Below, one piece after another: positions 41,881 through 51,300 of a stretch of DNA of 59,491 nucleotides. The translations under genes were made by a program, and so were the position numbers. The notes beneath the pieces are model-generated. The model did not search any database, had not been told where the DNA came from, and worked only from the letters and a program-made list of their open reading frames with translations. Position 1 is the stretch's first letter. Each line of letters opens with the position of its first letter. Source of the stretch: Methanobacteriota archaeon (GTDB taxonomy: Archaea > Thermoplasmatota > Thermoplasmata > SG8-5 > JACRNV01); assembly GCA_016214785.1 (NCBI GenBank), contig JACRNV010000003.1, forward strand, positions 1-59,491, written 5' to 3'.

Positions 41881-44800
41881 TTACTTTCCGCCGTTCCTCT
41901 TTCGTCTTTGGACCATGACGACCGGCGGAAGCAGAGCGGCGAGCGGGAAGGCTGCGACCGGGAACTCGGGGATTACAACGGTCGCTGACGCATTGCTTGC
42001 CTCAAGGAGATATCCTTTGGATGTTGTGTAATTCAGCAAGGCGCTGTTCGTGATATTGCCGGACTGTGTGGTTCCATTCACAGTGACATTGACGAAAATA
42101 ACGTGCGCGCCTGGAGCGACCACCGTAAAATGCCATCCTATAACAAGGCCCTGGATGGAGCCCGGCGCTGGATTCGAGGATACGAAGGTCACCCCGACCG
42201 GGAGGGTGTCGTTCACCCAGACGTCCGACGCGCTCGTCCATCCGGTGTTGTTATAGTATATCGTGTATGTGATTGATCCACCTGCAACGGCGCCGGTGAC
42301 GTTGGCGACTTTGGAGAGTCGTATCTGCGGTCGGATGCATGTCGCATTGGCCCATGCCGTGGAGTTGCCCATTCCGCGAGAGAGCTGGTCGCTGTAGTTC
42401 AGGCGCGCGACATTCGGTAATATCGTCCCATTGAGTGCGCTGGAATTGACCCTTGCCTGCACGAGAATCGAATTAACCGAGTTCCTCACAACGGTGCTGA
42501 AGAACCAAGTGACGTTCTGTCCCGACACCGATGAGGGAGTGACATTCGCCCCGATGTAGTCCATCCCGGAGGGGAGCGTGTCGTTTATCCAAACATTGCG
42601 GGCGCTGCCGTCCCCTGTGTTGTTATACCAAATCGTGTAATTGACATAGTCCCCGGGCTCGGCCTGTGAGACCGGCGCGGTCTTGCTCACGTTGATTACG
42701 GGGCGCCTCCGGTCGTTCGGGGCGCCCGGGGTCGGCCCCTCGGGAACGATCCACCCGTTGTTGGAGATGTACCAGTCGTTGGCGTCGTTGTCTGTGTCCG
42801 TGGGCATGCCGAGGCTCTCGTTCTTGAGCCGGCTCCATGTCCGCCCATTGATGCCCCCGGGGTATGTGGTTTGGTCCACTGTCGTCCATATACCTGTGGG
42901 GCGGTTCTGCAGCCTGATGGTGCTCCCCCCGTTCGGAAGGGAGTTGGGCGGCAGGTTCACGACCAGGTACTCGCTCCCGGACCCCCACGCGCCGATTGTC
43001 GTTCCCGCCGGGAATGTGTATACGGTCGCTCCCCCGGCCCTCAGCCTCCAGCCGGACATGTCTATTGGGGATGCGGTCGGGTTGCACACCTCTATCCACT
43101 CAACGTTCGGCCTGGGGCTTATCTCGTTCAGAACGACATTGTCACCGGCGGGTGTCCTCGTCCCGCCGTTCAAGGGGCGAGCTGCTGGAATGGCTGTATC
43201 GCACTCGTCTTGCCAGTCACTCATTATCAGGGCAATCCTGGCATCGGGCGAGAGCTGGATGTTCGACGCCATTGCTTCGAGCCTGTCCGAGTCGCAGGCG
43301 GCGCTCGCCGCGCCGGCCTGAGCCCATGGCAAGGGGCCGGAAGACGACGTGAAAAGGGATGAGCTAAGAATTATATTCCCGCGCCCTTCAATTGCCAAGG
43401 CATACTCCGCGCCGAATCCGGCCTCCACTGGGACTCCGGTCGAAGCGTTCCCGTCCGCATCGATGTAGAACGTTGCCGTGTCCACCCCGCGCATCGGCGC
43501 TCGCGAGACGGCCCCTATGTAAATTGATACGTACCGACCCGCGAACTGGGACGGGATGCTCGATGGCGTGGTCGCGTTGAGCCAGTAGTCCGTGCCCCGC
43601 GGGTAGTCCGTCATGCCATCACCATCGACGTCGAGGCCTGTGACGCCGCCGTGATTGCCCATGGTTTGGTTGTCCGGGACGCCATCGTTGTCGAAATCGT
43701 ACGGCATCGGGTCTTGGCTGTCGGGGACGCCGTCCCTGTCCGAGTCGATTGGAACGGCGCCGGAAGGCTGGCTCGGCCCCGCCCGGGGCAGGTATGTCGG
43801 GAACTCCGAGCCGCCCATCATCGAGCCACCGACGTTGGCGTAGAGCCAGGCCGAGGACTGCCCGAAAACTGCCGAAACGCCCTCTATGTCCACGTTCGCG
43901 TTGGCCACGGGGCCGCTGGACGGGGCATTGACATCCCCCGTTGAATCGGCAACTATACCCTTGTCCGACCAATCGGCGAACGCGCCGTCGATTTGCAACC
44001 GCGGCACGGCCGAAGAGACGAAGAACCTCCGGCCCGAAGCTCTTGTTATTTGAACAGGGGACGTGGCATTCAGACCGCTGACCTGGAGGCCGGAGGGGGC
44101 GTCCGATGGCGAGGCGGAGGCGTTGCACATTACCGAGACGGTGAGCCATTGCCGCGAGGGGATTGCCAGGCCGGGAACCTGAAAGGCAATGGGGCGCCCC
44201 TGCGGGGTTTGCGGCGTCGTTCGCGCCCTTGCGCCGTTCCCGAGGGGGTATTCTATCCACACGGCATCCAAGTCCCCTTCTCCGGTGACATCGATGGCAC
44301 TGACGCTTGAACCGTCCGAGCCAGCGTACAGGGAGAGGGTTGAAAGCTGAGCCTGCGCCGTCCCGGGCGCGACGATGTCCGGGACTGTGGCGCGCTCCAC
44401 TGCTATAATGAGGTCGGCACCGTTGGCAATCGGGAGGGGCACTATGTCCCATCCGCCCGCGCCGTCACAGCATGCGACCATGGCCCTTTGGGGCGTTGAT
44501 TGGGAGGCCATGACCATTTCCATCTCAGAGCCTTCTGCATTGGCCGAGACTGGATCCGCCCCCGCGAAGCCGTTCCAGTCGTCCCGCAGCGCGTTACGCG
44601 AGAAGGCGCTGACCGTAGCCTTCTCCACCTTGCCTCGCCAACCCTGAATCTCGACGCGCCGTTCGGCGCCGATGCCGCCCACGAAGTATCCTGTCGAGGC
44701 GTTGCCGTCGTCGTCCAGGAAGGCGTAGAATGCGGATGTCGTATTGGCCGAAGCCTCTGCAGTGCCGGCTATAATCCCCCCCGCGGTCCGGACATAGAGG

Positions 44801-46989
44801 CGCAAATCGCCGCCGTTCGCCATGGCGTCGGCGGCGAGAATCCTGAACGGCCGGGCGTCCTGCGCGGGATACACGCTCGGCCCGCCTCTCTGCCACGCGT
44901 CGAACCCCAGGAAGCGGCCCTGCGCAGGCCCGGTCACGAAGAGGCCGGAGAGGAGGGGGATGACTATAAGGATCGTGGCGACGAAGAGGACTATCATCGC
45001 CGCGCCCTTCAGGCGCCCGCCGCCCGTGCGCGTCCGGCGCCCCATCCTGAGGGCGCCGACGCCATCGGTGATCCCGGTGCCGTTGACGAGCCCCATGTTG
45101 TCGAACATGTATGCGATCGCGCCGACGGACGGCGCCCTTTGGGCCGCCCTGTCCATGCCTTCCACGGAGCCGTTCGTCAGCCCGCCCCCGGTACCGTTGG
45201 TCAGACCGGACGAGGCTCCCATGCCGTTAACCAGCCCGTTGGTCAGGCCGTTCGTTTTGCCTCGAAGGCCATTGACCTTCCCCCGGGCGCCGTTAGTCAA
45301 ACCATTCGTCCGGCCTGTCAGGCCATTTGTCCGACCTCGGACTCCATTCACGAGGCCGTTCGCACGACCTCGGATGCCATTGGTGAGCCCGTTCGTTCTT
45401 CCGCGCACGCCGTTCGTCAGTCCATTTGTACGCCCGCGAACCCCGTTGGTTAAGCCATTGGCGCGGCCGCGCACGCCGTTCGTCAGGCCGTCGGCCGGGC
45501 CTTTCTTCGGCGCGCGCGCCCTCTCGATATCAAGCAAATCGCCGTTCGTCCGCCCTGCCTCAGCCTCAAATGGCGGCTCAGATTCGCCGGGGGACCCCAC
45601 CTCCTGAATCAAGGCCTGCAAATCGCTGATTGCCTCGCTCGCCTTCTCCTCCGATGCAAGGTGCTCCAACGGAGGAGGGCCTTCCTCGAAATCCCCGGCA
45701 ACTGGCTCTGGATTCTCGGCCGAGAGGAGCATCTCCATGACCTCCCTGCCTCGCGCCTCCTCCTCGCCGTCCCTGGCAATCTCCTCGAGGATGTTGAGCT
45801 CGTCGCGCTCGGAGCTCTTGCCGCATATGGGGCACCTGTCGCCCTCGCGGATGGCGGCGCCGCACGACGAGCAGACGTTCACGTCAAGTTCTAGGAGCAT
45901 CCCCTCCACGGCGTCGAGCTGTGCCAGCACCCCCAGGGTCTCCGTGTCCGCGGCCTCGGCCATGCCGCAGACCGGGCAGGCCTCCTGCGGCTGGGCCTTG
46001 AACGCGCCGCAGAACCTGCATACCGAGATTTCAGTTGAGGGCCTGCTCTCGAGCACGTCCTTTCCCAGCACGTTCCGGAGCTGCGGGCTCAGGCCCTCGA
46101 GGCGGCCCGTGCCGCCACAAATGGGGCATCCCTCGGCGCCGGCCGGCACAAAGGCGCCGCAGTGGGTGCAGATGGAAATCTCGGGCAGGGGGCTCTCCAT
46201 CAGCTCCCTGTCGCGCTTGAGGATGATGCTGAACTCGGTGCTGCGGTCGGAGCCGCAGTTCGGGCAGAAGAGGGTGTCGCGCGAGACAAGCGAGCCGCAC
46301 TTCATGCAAACCGTCGGCAGGTCCATCTCCGCCTCCGCGGCGGGCTGCGCCGGCGCCTTGCCCCCGCAGTCGCACTCCTCTCCCTCGCCGAGGAAGTCGC
46401 CGCACGAGGGGCAGACGTGAACGCCCAGCACTGGCGCCCGCGAATGCTCGGATATCCTCAGGATGGCGTCCTCGTAGCTCAGCGCCTGCGGCAGGATGTC
46501 CCTCAGGCCCTTCGGCATCCTGGCCTTGGCGTCCAGGACGATATAGAGGCCGAGGTTCAGCTTCGCCCCCTTCGCGATTGTCTTGAGGACGAAGTCCCCC
46601 AGCCCGTCCTCGTCCTTTATCCCACCGTGCAGGACGTCGGCGATTATCGTGGCCTGCAGGCTCTTCGAGCCCATCTTAAGTGCGCGGTTGAGCGCGATGG
46701 AGAGGTTCAGCACGTCCCTGGCGCACTTGAGGGTCTGGCCGTCCCGCTCGACGCCGATTATCCGCTCGGTCTTGTGGCTGTAATGGTCTATGAGGATGAC
46801 GTTCTTCCCGCCGACCCCGGCCTCTTGTAGGGCCCTGGCCACCTCACCCGGCTCGTCTCTGGAGATGATGACTATCAGCTTTCTACCGCCGGAGTGGACG
46901 GATGGGGCCGCCCTCTCGAGGAACGAGAGCCACTTCTGGTCCTTGCGCACGGCGACGCAGAATGCCTCGCGCACGGTCCCGTCTCCCAT
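41881..46989 (-). CDS. Giant membrane-spanning zinc-ribbon / Asn-Gly repeat protein A
   Basis: A 1702-residue protein. Residues 1-190 form an alpha/beta domain resembling a DUF835/RecA-like fold without a P-loop. Five Cys4 zinc ribbons lie at about 192-210, 228-246, 274-292, 324-342 and 373-390. Asn-Gly repeats of the type TNGLTNGVRGR fill 501-610. A membrane helix is at 662-684, after the basic RRTRTGGGRLKG, so the N-terminus is cytoplasmic. Outside are DOMON-like segments, an Asp-rich calcium-type repeat (DSDRDGVPDSQDP), a lamin-tail domain and two DUF11 repeats (YTIWYNNTG, NDTLP). It ends PEFPVAAFPLAALLPP...RRKR, like a PEF-CTERM sorting signal. Its ATG abuts the upstream ATPase stop (TAGATG). 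The function is unknown. Confidence 0.85.
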   Translation of the reverse strand: MGDGTVREAFCVAVRKDQKWLSFLERAAPSVHSGGRKLIVIISRDEPGEVARALQEAGVGGKNVILIDHYSHKTERIIGVERDGQTLKCARDVLNLSIALNRALKMGSKSLQATIIADVLHGGIKDEDGLGDFVLKTIAKGAKLNLGLYIVLDAKARMPKGLRDILPQALSYEDAILRISEHSRAPVLGVHVCPSCGDFLGEGEECDCGGKAPAQPAAEAEMDLPTVCMKCGSLVSRDTLFCPNCGSDRSTEFSIILKRDRELMESPLPEISICTHCGAFVPAGAEGCPICGGTGRLEGLSPQLRNVLGKDVLESRPSTEISVCRFCGAFKAQPQEACPVCGMAEAADTETLGVLAQLDAVEGMLLELDVNVCSSCGAAIREGDRCPICGKSSERDELNILEEIARDGEEEARGREVMEMLLSAENPEPVAGDFEEGPPPLEHLASEEKASEAISDLQALIQEVGSPGESEPPFEAEAGRTNGDLLDIERARAPKKGPADGLTNGVRGRANGLTNGVRGRTNGLTNGVRGRTNGLTNGIRGRANGLVNGVRGRTNGLTGRTNGLTNGARGKVNGLRGKTNGLTNGLVNGMGASSGLTNGTGGGLTNGSVEGMDRAAQRAPSVGAIAYMFDNMGLVNGTGITDGVGALRMGRRTRTGGGRLKGAAMIVLFVATILIVIPLLSGLFVTGPAQGRFLGFDAWQRGGPSVYPAQDARPFRILAADAMANGGDLRLYVRTAGGIIAGTAEASANTTSAFYAFLDDDGNASTGYFVGGIGAERRVEIQGWRGKVEKATVSAFSRNALRDDWNGFAGADPVSANAEGSEMEMVMASQSTPQRAMVACCDGAGGWDIVPLPIANGADLIIAVERATVPDIVAPGTAQAQLSTLSLYAGSDGSSVSAIDVTGEGDLDAVWIEYPLGNGARARTTPQTPQGRPIAFQVPGLAIPSRQWLTVSVMCNASASPSDAPSGLQVSGLNATSPVQITRASGRRFFVSSAVPRLQIDGAFADWSDKGIVADSTGDVNAPSSGPVANANVDIEGVSAVFGQSSAWLYANVGGSMMGGSEFPTYLPRAGPSQPSGAVPIDSDRDGVPDSQDPMPYDFDNDGVPDNQTMGNHGGVTGLDVDGDGMTDYPRGTDYWLNATTPSSIPSQFAGRYVSIYIGAVSRAPMRGVDTATFYIDADGNASTGVPVEAGFGAEYALAIEGRGNIILSSSLFTSSSGPLPWAQAGAASAACDSDRLEAMASNIQLSPDARIALIMSDWQDECDTAIPAARPLNGGTRTPAGDNVVLNEISPRPNVEWIEVCNPTASPIDMSGWRLRAGGATVYTFPAGTTIGAWGSGSEYLVVNLPPNSLPNGGSTIRLQNRPTGIWTTVDQTTYPGGINGRTWSRLKNESLGMPTDTDNDANDWYISNNGWIVPEGPTPGAPNDRRRPVINVSKTAPVSQAEPGDYVNYTIWYNNTGDGSARNVWINDTLPSGMDYIGANVTPSSVSGQNVTWFFSTVVRNSVNSILVQARVNSSALNGTILPNVARLNYSDQLSRGMGNSTAWANATCIRPQIRLSKVANVTGAVAGGSITYTIYYNNTGWTSASDVWVNDTLPVGVTFVSSNPAPGSIQGLVIGWHFTVVAPGAHVIFVNVTVNGTTQSGNITNSALLNYTTSKGYLLEASNASATVVIPEFPVAAFPLAALLPPVVMVQRRKRNGGK

Positions 46990-47703
46990 CTAGTATATCA
47001 CTTCCTCCGGGTCGACCTCGATGCCCCCCTCGCCGATGAGGAACGGGTGCTTGTACGGGTCGTGTCTGGTGAAGCGCATTTTATAGACCGTGAGCGTTCG
47101 GCGGTACTCCCCCTTCACGTTCTCGTATCCGAGCACGATGACCGAGTCCGTCACGAACTGCTCGACCCCCTGGCCCAGGGAGCCGTCCTTGCCCGATTCC
47201 GCTATAAGCATCGACGTAAAGCCCAGCTCCTTCAGGCCTCGGCAGAACCTGAAGAGCTCCCTGCGGAACTCGTCCGGCGTGGGGTAGTAGAGGGCGATGG
47301 CAGAGACAGAGTCAATGACGAGCCTCTTCATTCCGAACTCGCCCGAGAGCGCCTTCACCGTCCCCATCAATGCGGGGAAGTCGGTGATGTGCCCGCTCGC
47401 CTCGTCGGCCGACGTGCACGCCGCCCTGACCTCGCCCAGGTCCAGCAGCCTCATCGTCCCCCTCTTCTCCTCCATCTGGAGGTCGAAGCCGTAGGCGTGC
47501 GCGGCCCTGAGCACGTTCTCCCTGCTCTCCTCGAGGGCGAGGAAGGCGCTCCGCTCCCCCTCCCTCGCGCCGGCATAGGCGAACTGCAGCCCGAAGAGGC
47601 TCTTCGCGCTCCCCGCCACGCCGCACACCAGGTTCACGGTCCCGTCCGGGAAGCCGCCTGTCAGAAGCTCGTCCAAGCCCTCTATTCCGCTCGACACCCT
47701 CAT
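46990..47703 (-). CDS. KaiC/RAD55-like RecA-superfamily ATPase, module A
   Basis: A 237-residue single-domain KaiC-like protein. The start SSGIEGLDELLTGGFPDGT is the standard KaiC-like opening. The P-loop is GVAGSAKS (28-35), with Ala33 where the family normally has Gly. Walker B is RLVIDSVSAIALYY. Later segments (SMLIAESGK, VTDSVIVLGY, VYKMRFTRHDP) match the family. The ATG overlaps the regulator's stop (ATGA), and the stop abuts the start of giant protein A. Such proteins often act as ATP-driven signalling switches in archaea. The altered P-loop may weaken hydrolysis. Confidence 0.88.
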   Translation of the reverse strand: MRVSSGIEGLDELLTGGFPDGTVNLVCGVAGSAKSLFGLQFAYAGAREGERSAFLALEESRENVLRAAHAYGFDLQMEEKRGTMRLLDLGEVRAACTSADEASGHITDFPALMGTVKALSGEFGMKRLVIDSVSAIALYYPTPDEFRRELFRFCRGLKELGFTSMLIAESGKDGSLGQGVEQFVTDSVIVLGYENVKGEYRRTLTVYKMRFTRHDPYKHPFLIGEGGIEVDPEEVIY

Positions 47704-48224
47704 ATCGCTCCCTCCTCTCCCTTTTCCATAAATCGCTCGACCTTCGAGCGGCTCATCCCAGCATCGTGCGCGGCCGCAGCCACGATGGCAGAGGCGGTGC
47801 CGCGCCCCAAATGCCTGACGAGCTCGGCCACGAGGGGGGCGACCGCGCTGCACGAAGCCACGCGCGCGCCGATCTCGGGGGAGATTCGCGATGCGTGCTC
47901 CTTCAGCGACGAGAGAAGGCCGAGCCGCTCGGCTTTCGAGATGCATCCCCCATCCTTCCCCTCGATCGCGAAAGACAGCTCGACCTCCCGCGAGCGCAGC
48001 CTGTACTCCCTCGCAGGCCTGCCGCCCACGCGCTCCCTGGACTCCGCCACGCCCGCCGACTCGAGCGCGGCCAGGTGCGACTGGACGGTGGCTATGTGCA
48101 GCTTCAATGGTCTGGCGATCTCGCTCGCGCAGCGCCATCCCGTTTCCTCCAGCGCCTCCGCGACCCTCATGCCGTTCGCGTTCCCGAGCGCGGAGAGAGC
48201 GCCCTTCCAATCCGCGAGTTTCAT
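47700..48224 (-). CDS. Winged-helix transcriptional regulator, module A
   Basis: A 174-residue ArsR/MarR-like regulator. Residues of about 8-75 form the winged helix (ALGNANGMRVAEALEE, then ASEIARPLKLHIATVQSHLAALESAGV as the recognition helices, wing at GRPAREYRL). The C-terminal half is helical and may dimerise or sense a signal. I prefer the ATG at 48224; the GTG at 48233 would overlap the palindrome lying just upstream. The stop overlaps the KaiC-like ATPase start by one ATGA, so the two are coupled. It probably controls its own operon through that palindrome. Confidence 0.8.
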   Translation of the reverse strand: MKLADWKGALSALGNANGMRVAEALEETGWRCASEIARPLKLHIATVQSHLAALESAGVAESRERVGGRPAREYRLRSREVELSFAIEGKDGGCISKAERLGLLSSLKEHASRISPEIGARVASCSAVAPLVAELVRHLGRGTASAIVAAAAHDAGMSRSKVERFMEKGEEGAI

Positions 48225-48231
48225 GATGCTC

Positions 48232-48250
48232 ACTTCAATTCCATTGAAGT
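48232..48250. promoter_or_regulatory. Palindromic operator candidate upstream of the module A regulator
   Basis: ACTTCAAT-TCC-ATTGAAGT is a perfect 8-base inverted repeat with a 3-base spacer. It lies between the predicted transcription start near 48268 and the ATG at 48224, a typical position for autorepression by a winged-helix dimer. Confidence 0.5.
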
Positions 48251-48288
48251 AATTAATTCTTTCCTACTGCGAATTACATTGTTTCGAC

Positions 48289-48300
48289 GTTATAAAAAGA
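48289..48300 (-). promoter_or_regulatory. TATA box for module A operon
   Basis: The minus strand reads TCTTTTTATAAC about 70 bases before the regulator ATG, just downstream of the giant protein B stop. It predicts transcription from about 48268 through regulator, ATPase and giant protein A. Confidence 0.5.
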
Positions 48301-48306
48301 TAGGTT

Positions 48307-51300
48307 TTACTTCATTTTGATTGAAGCGAGCTTCCTCCTGGCAAGGAGCAGCGCGGGCACAAGTAGCGCGAGCAGGAGCCAGACATTGAACTCGGGGATG
48401 ACGACGGTGACGGAGTCCGACGAGCCCGGCAGCGCCCTGCCCTTAGAGGTCGTGTAGTTCAGGAAGGCCCAGTTCGTTATATTGCCCGAGGGCGCTGTGG
48501 CGTTGATAGTGACATTGATGGTGATGGAGTGCGCGCCCGGCGTGACGTTCGTGAACGACCAGCGCAGCACGAGGCCGGCGATCGAGCCCGGGGCCGGGCT
48601 CGCCGAGACATAGGTGACGTAGCTGGGCAGGGTATCGTTAATCCACACGTTCGATGCGTTCCTGCTCCCCGTGTTGTTGTACCAGATGGTATAGGTCAGC
48701 GAGCCGCCCGCGACGACGTTGGTGGCGTTCGCGGCCTTGCTGACGATTATCTGCGGCCGGCGCCCTGTGATATTGTACCAAGAGGTCGAGTTCCCCATCG
48801 GCCTCCTGAGCTGGTCGCTGTAGTTGAGACGGGCGGAGTTCGGCAGCGCGGTGTTGTCAGGCATGACGTCGCTGACTACCGTGTAGACGATAATCGAGTT
48901 CGTGGAATCGTGTACGACGCTGCCGAAGAACCATGTGAGGTTCTGCCCAGATACAACATCGGGCGACGGCGTCGCTGAGACATAGTTGAGGAATGATGGC
49001 AATGTATCATTGACCCATATGTCCTTGCCATTGCCGTCGCCGGTGTTATTGTACCATATCGTGTAGTTCACATAGTCGCCGGGCTCGGCCTCGGCGATGG
49101 CGGCCCCTTTGACGACAGACATCACCGGGCGCTTCCTGTCGTTCGGAGCGTTCGGAGTCGGGCCTTCGGGCACTATCCAACCATTGTTTGACACGTAGAA
49201 ATCGACTGCGTCGTTGTTCGTGTCGTCCGGCATCCCCGTGTCCTCGTCCTTGAAGCGCGACCATGTCTGCCCCGCGGCTATGCCGGGATATACCGTCATG
49301 TCGATCGTTACCCATCCTGCGCCGGGATTGTACTGGAGGCGGACAGTACCGCCACCGTTCGGCAAGGAATTGACCGTGAGATTGGCCATGATGTACTCGC
49401 TTCCCGACCCCCATGCCCCGAGGACTGTCCCTGCGGGGAATGTGTAAATCGTATTGCCTCCCAGCCTCAGCCTCCACCCCGCGATGCTTACAGACGAGCC
49501 GGTCGGATTGCATAGCTCTATCCACTCGGGGTTCGGGCGGGATGAAATCTCGTTGATTACTATTCTCGACAGGGCAGGGACGACTGTGACGGTCGCCGAG
49601 CTGTTCGTCCTGGGGAACGAGACGTTCACGAGGTTGGTGTAGTTGCACGAGACGTTGTTCGTCAGCGTGGAGCCTGGCGCGACCGCGGATGAGACGTTTG
49701 CCGTGATTGTCAGGCTCTGCCCTCCGGTCGACACGTTCGTGAAATGCCAGTACTGCGTCTGCCCGGCGGTGGAATCTGGCGCGGGGCTCGCCGATAGGTA
49801 GTTCATGCCCACGGGCAGGGTATCATTGAGCCAGACGTGTCCGGCGGCACCGGTCCCGGTGTTGTTGAAATAGATGGTGTATGTCACGACATCCCCGGGG
49901 CTGACTATCGCGACATCGGCGACCTTGGATACGTTAATATTCGGCGCGGGCGCGACCACCGTCACATTGCACGAGTCGTTTGACCACCCCATCCAGCGCG
50001 CGAGCTGGTCGGTGTAGCCGAGCGACACGTTGTTTGTGAGGATCGAGCCGATGGGCAGGGAAGAATCCACTGTGACAGTGAGCGTAAATGAATATGAGCC
50101 GGGAGCGACGTTCGCGAAGTACCATGTGTAGGTGCTGCCGGCGAATGACGAATACGGGACGCTCGATGATGTATATGCCGTGCCCGCCGGCAGCGTGTCG
50201 TTGACCCAGACATGGCGCGCGTTCCCGTCGCCGGAGTTGTTGTACCAAATAGTATACGTGACAGAGCCGCTGGGAGCGACCTCGAGCATGTCCCCGGCTT
50301 TGTCTACACTGATGTTTGGAGCCCTGCGATCGTTGGGGGCACCCCGTGTCGGGGACGTCGAAACATAGAAATCGTTGGCGTCTGAATCGGTGTCCGTGGG
50401 CATACCCCACGTCTCGTTCTTGAACCGGCTCCAGCTTTGGGCGCCCGTCATACCGCCAGGATATGCCGTCTGGTCTATTGTCGTCCATCCGGGGCCAGGG
50501 CTGTCCCACTGGAGCCTAACGGTCGCGCCGCCATTCGGGAGGTCGTTGGCATTGCCGCTCAGGTCTACAATATAGTATTCGGTGCCGGAGCCGAACGCGC
50601 CCAGGATCGTGTTCGCGGGGAATGTCATCAACGTCGTGCCGCCCTGCCTTATGCGCCAGCCTCCTATGTTGATTGGGGCATTCGTCGGGTTGCAGATCTC
50701 AATCCATTCGCCAGTGTTTGGCTGCGAGACTATCTCGTTGATAACGACATTGTCGCCCGCAGGGGCCCGCGTGCCCGCTGCGAGAGGCTGTGCCATCGGA
50801 GAGTCGGTGATGTCGTGGTCGCCGTTCCAGTCCCTGGCGTCGATGAATACGGACATGTTCGAGTCGGGGGGCGCCAGGTAGAGTCCCGATACCCTGATCT
50901 CCATCCTGCTCCTCGTCGAGGCATTGTCTATCGCCCCTACATACACCCAGGGGTCGGACGCGTTGGCCTCGGGCGCATACCTGTAGAATCCCGAGGACAG
51001 GACAGCGCCTCCGGACCCGGAGAGGGTCGCGGCATACTCGGCGCCCACCTGTGGGTATGGCCTGGCCCCTGTCAGGGCGCTGCCGTCGGCATCGATGTAA
51101 ACGGTGATTGCGTCAGTGTCCAGCCTTTCGACAGGCTCGGCGGGGGCGACGGGCCCGATGTAGACGCTAACGAACCTGCCCGCGTACTGCGGGGGGAAGT
51201 CGAGCGGAAGCGTGGTGTTCAGCCACCGGTCGGTCGTCCCGTCGGGCATCCTGTAAGGATAGTCCGGGACGCCGTCGGAATCCACATCCGGTGCCGGCCT

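Noticed and set aside
44500-45453. Plus-strand frame of 317 codons opposite the Asn-Gly repeats of giant A
   Set aside because: The repetitive residues mirror the antisense of the repeats and there is no start signal.
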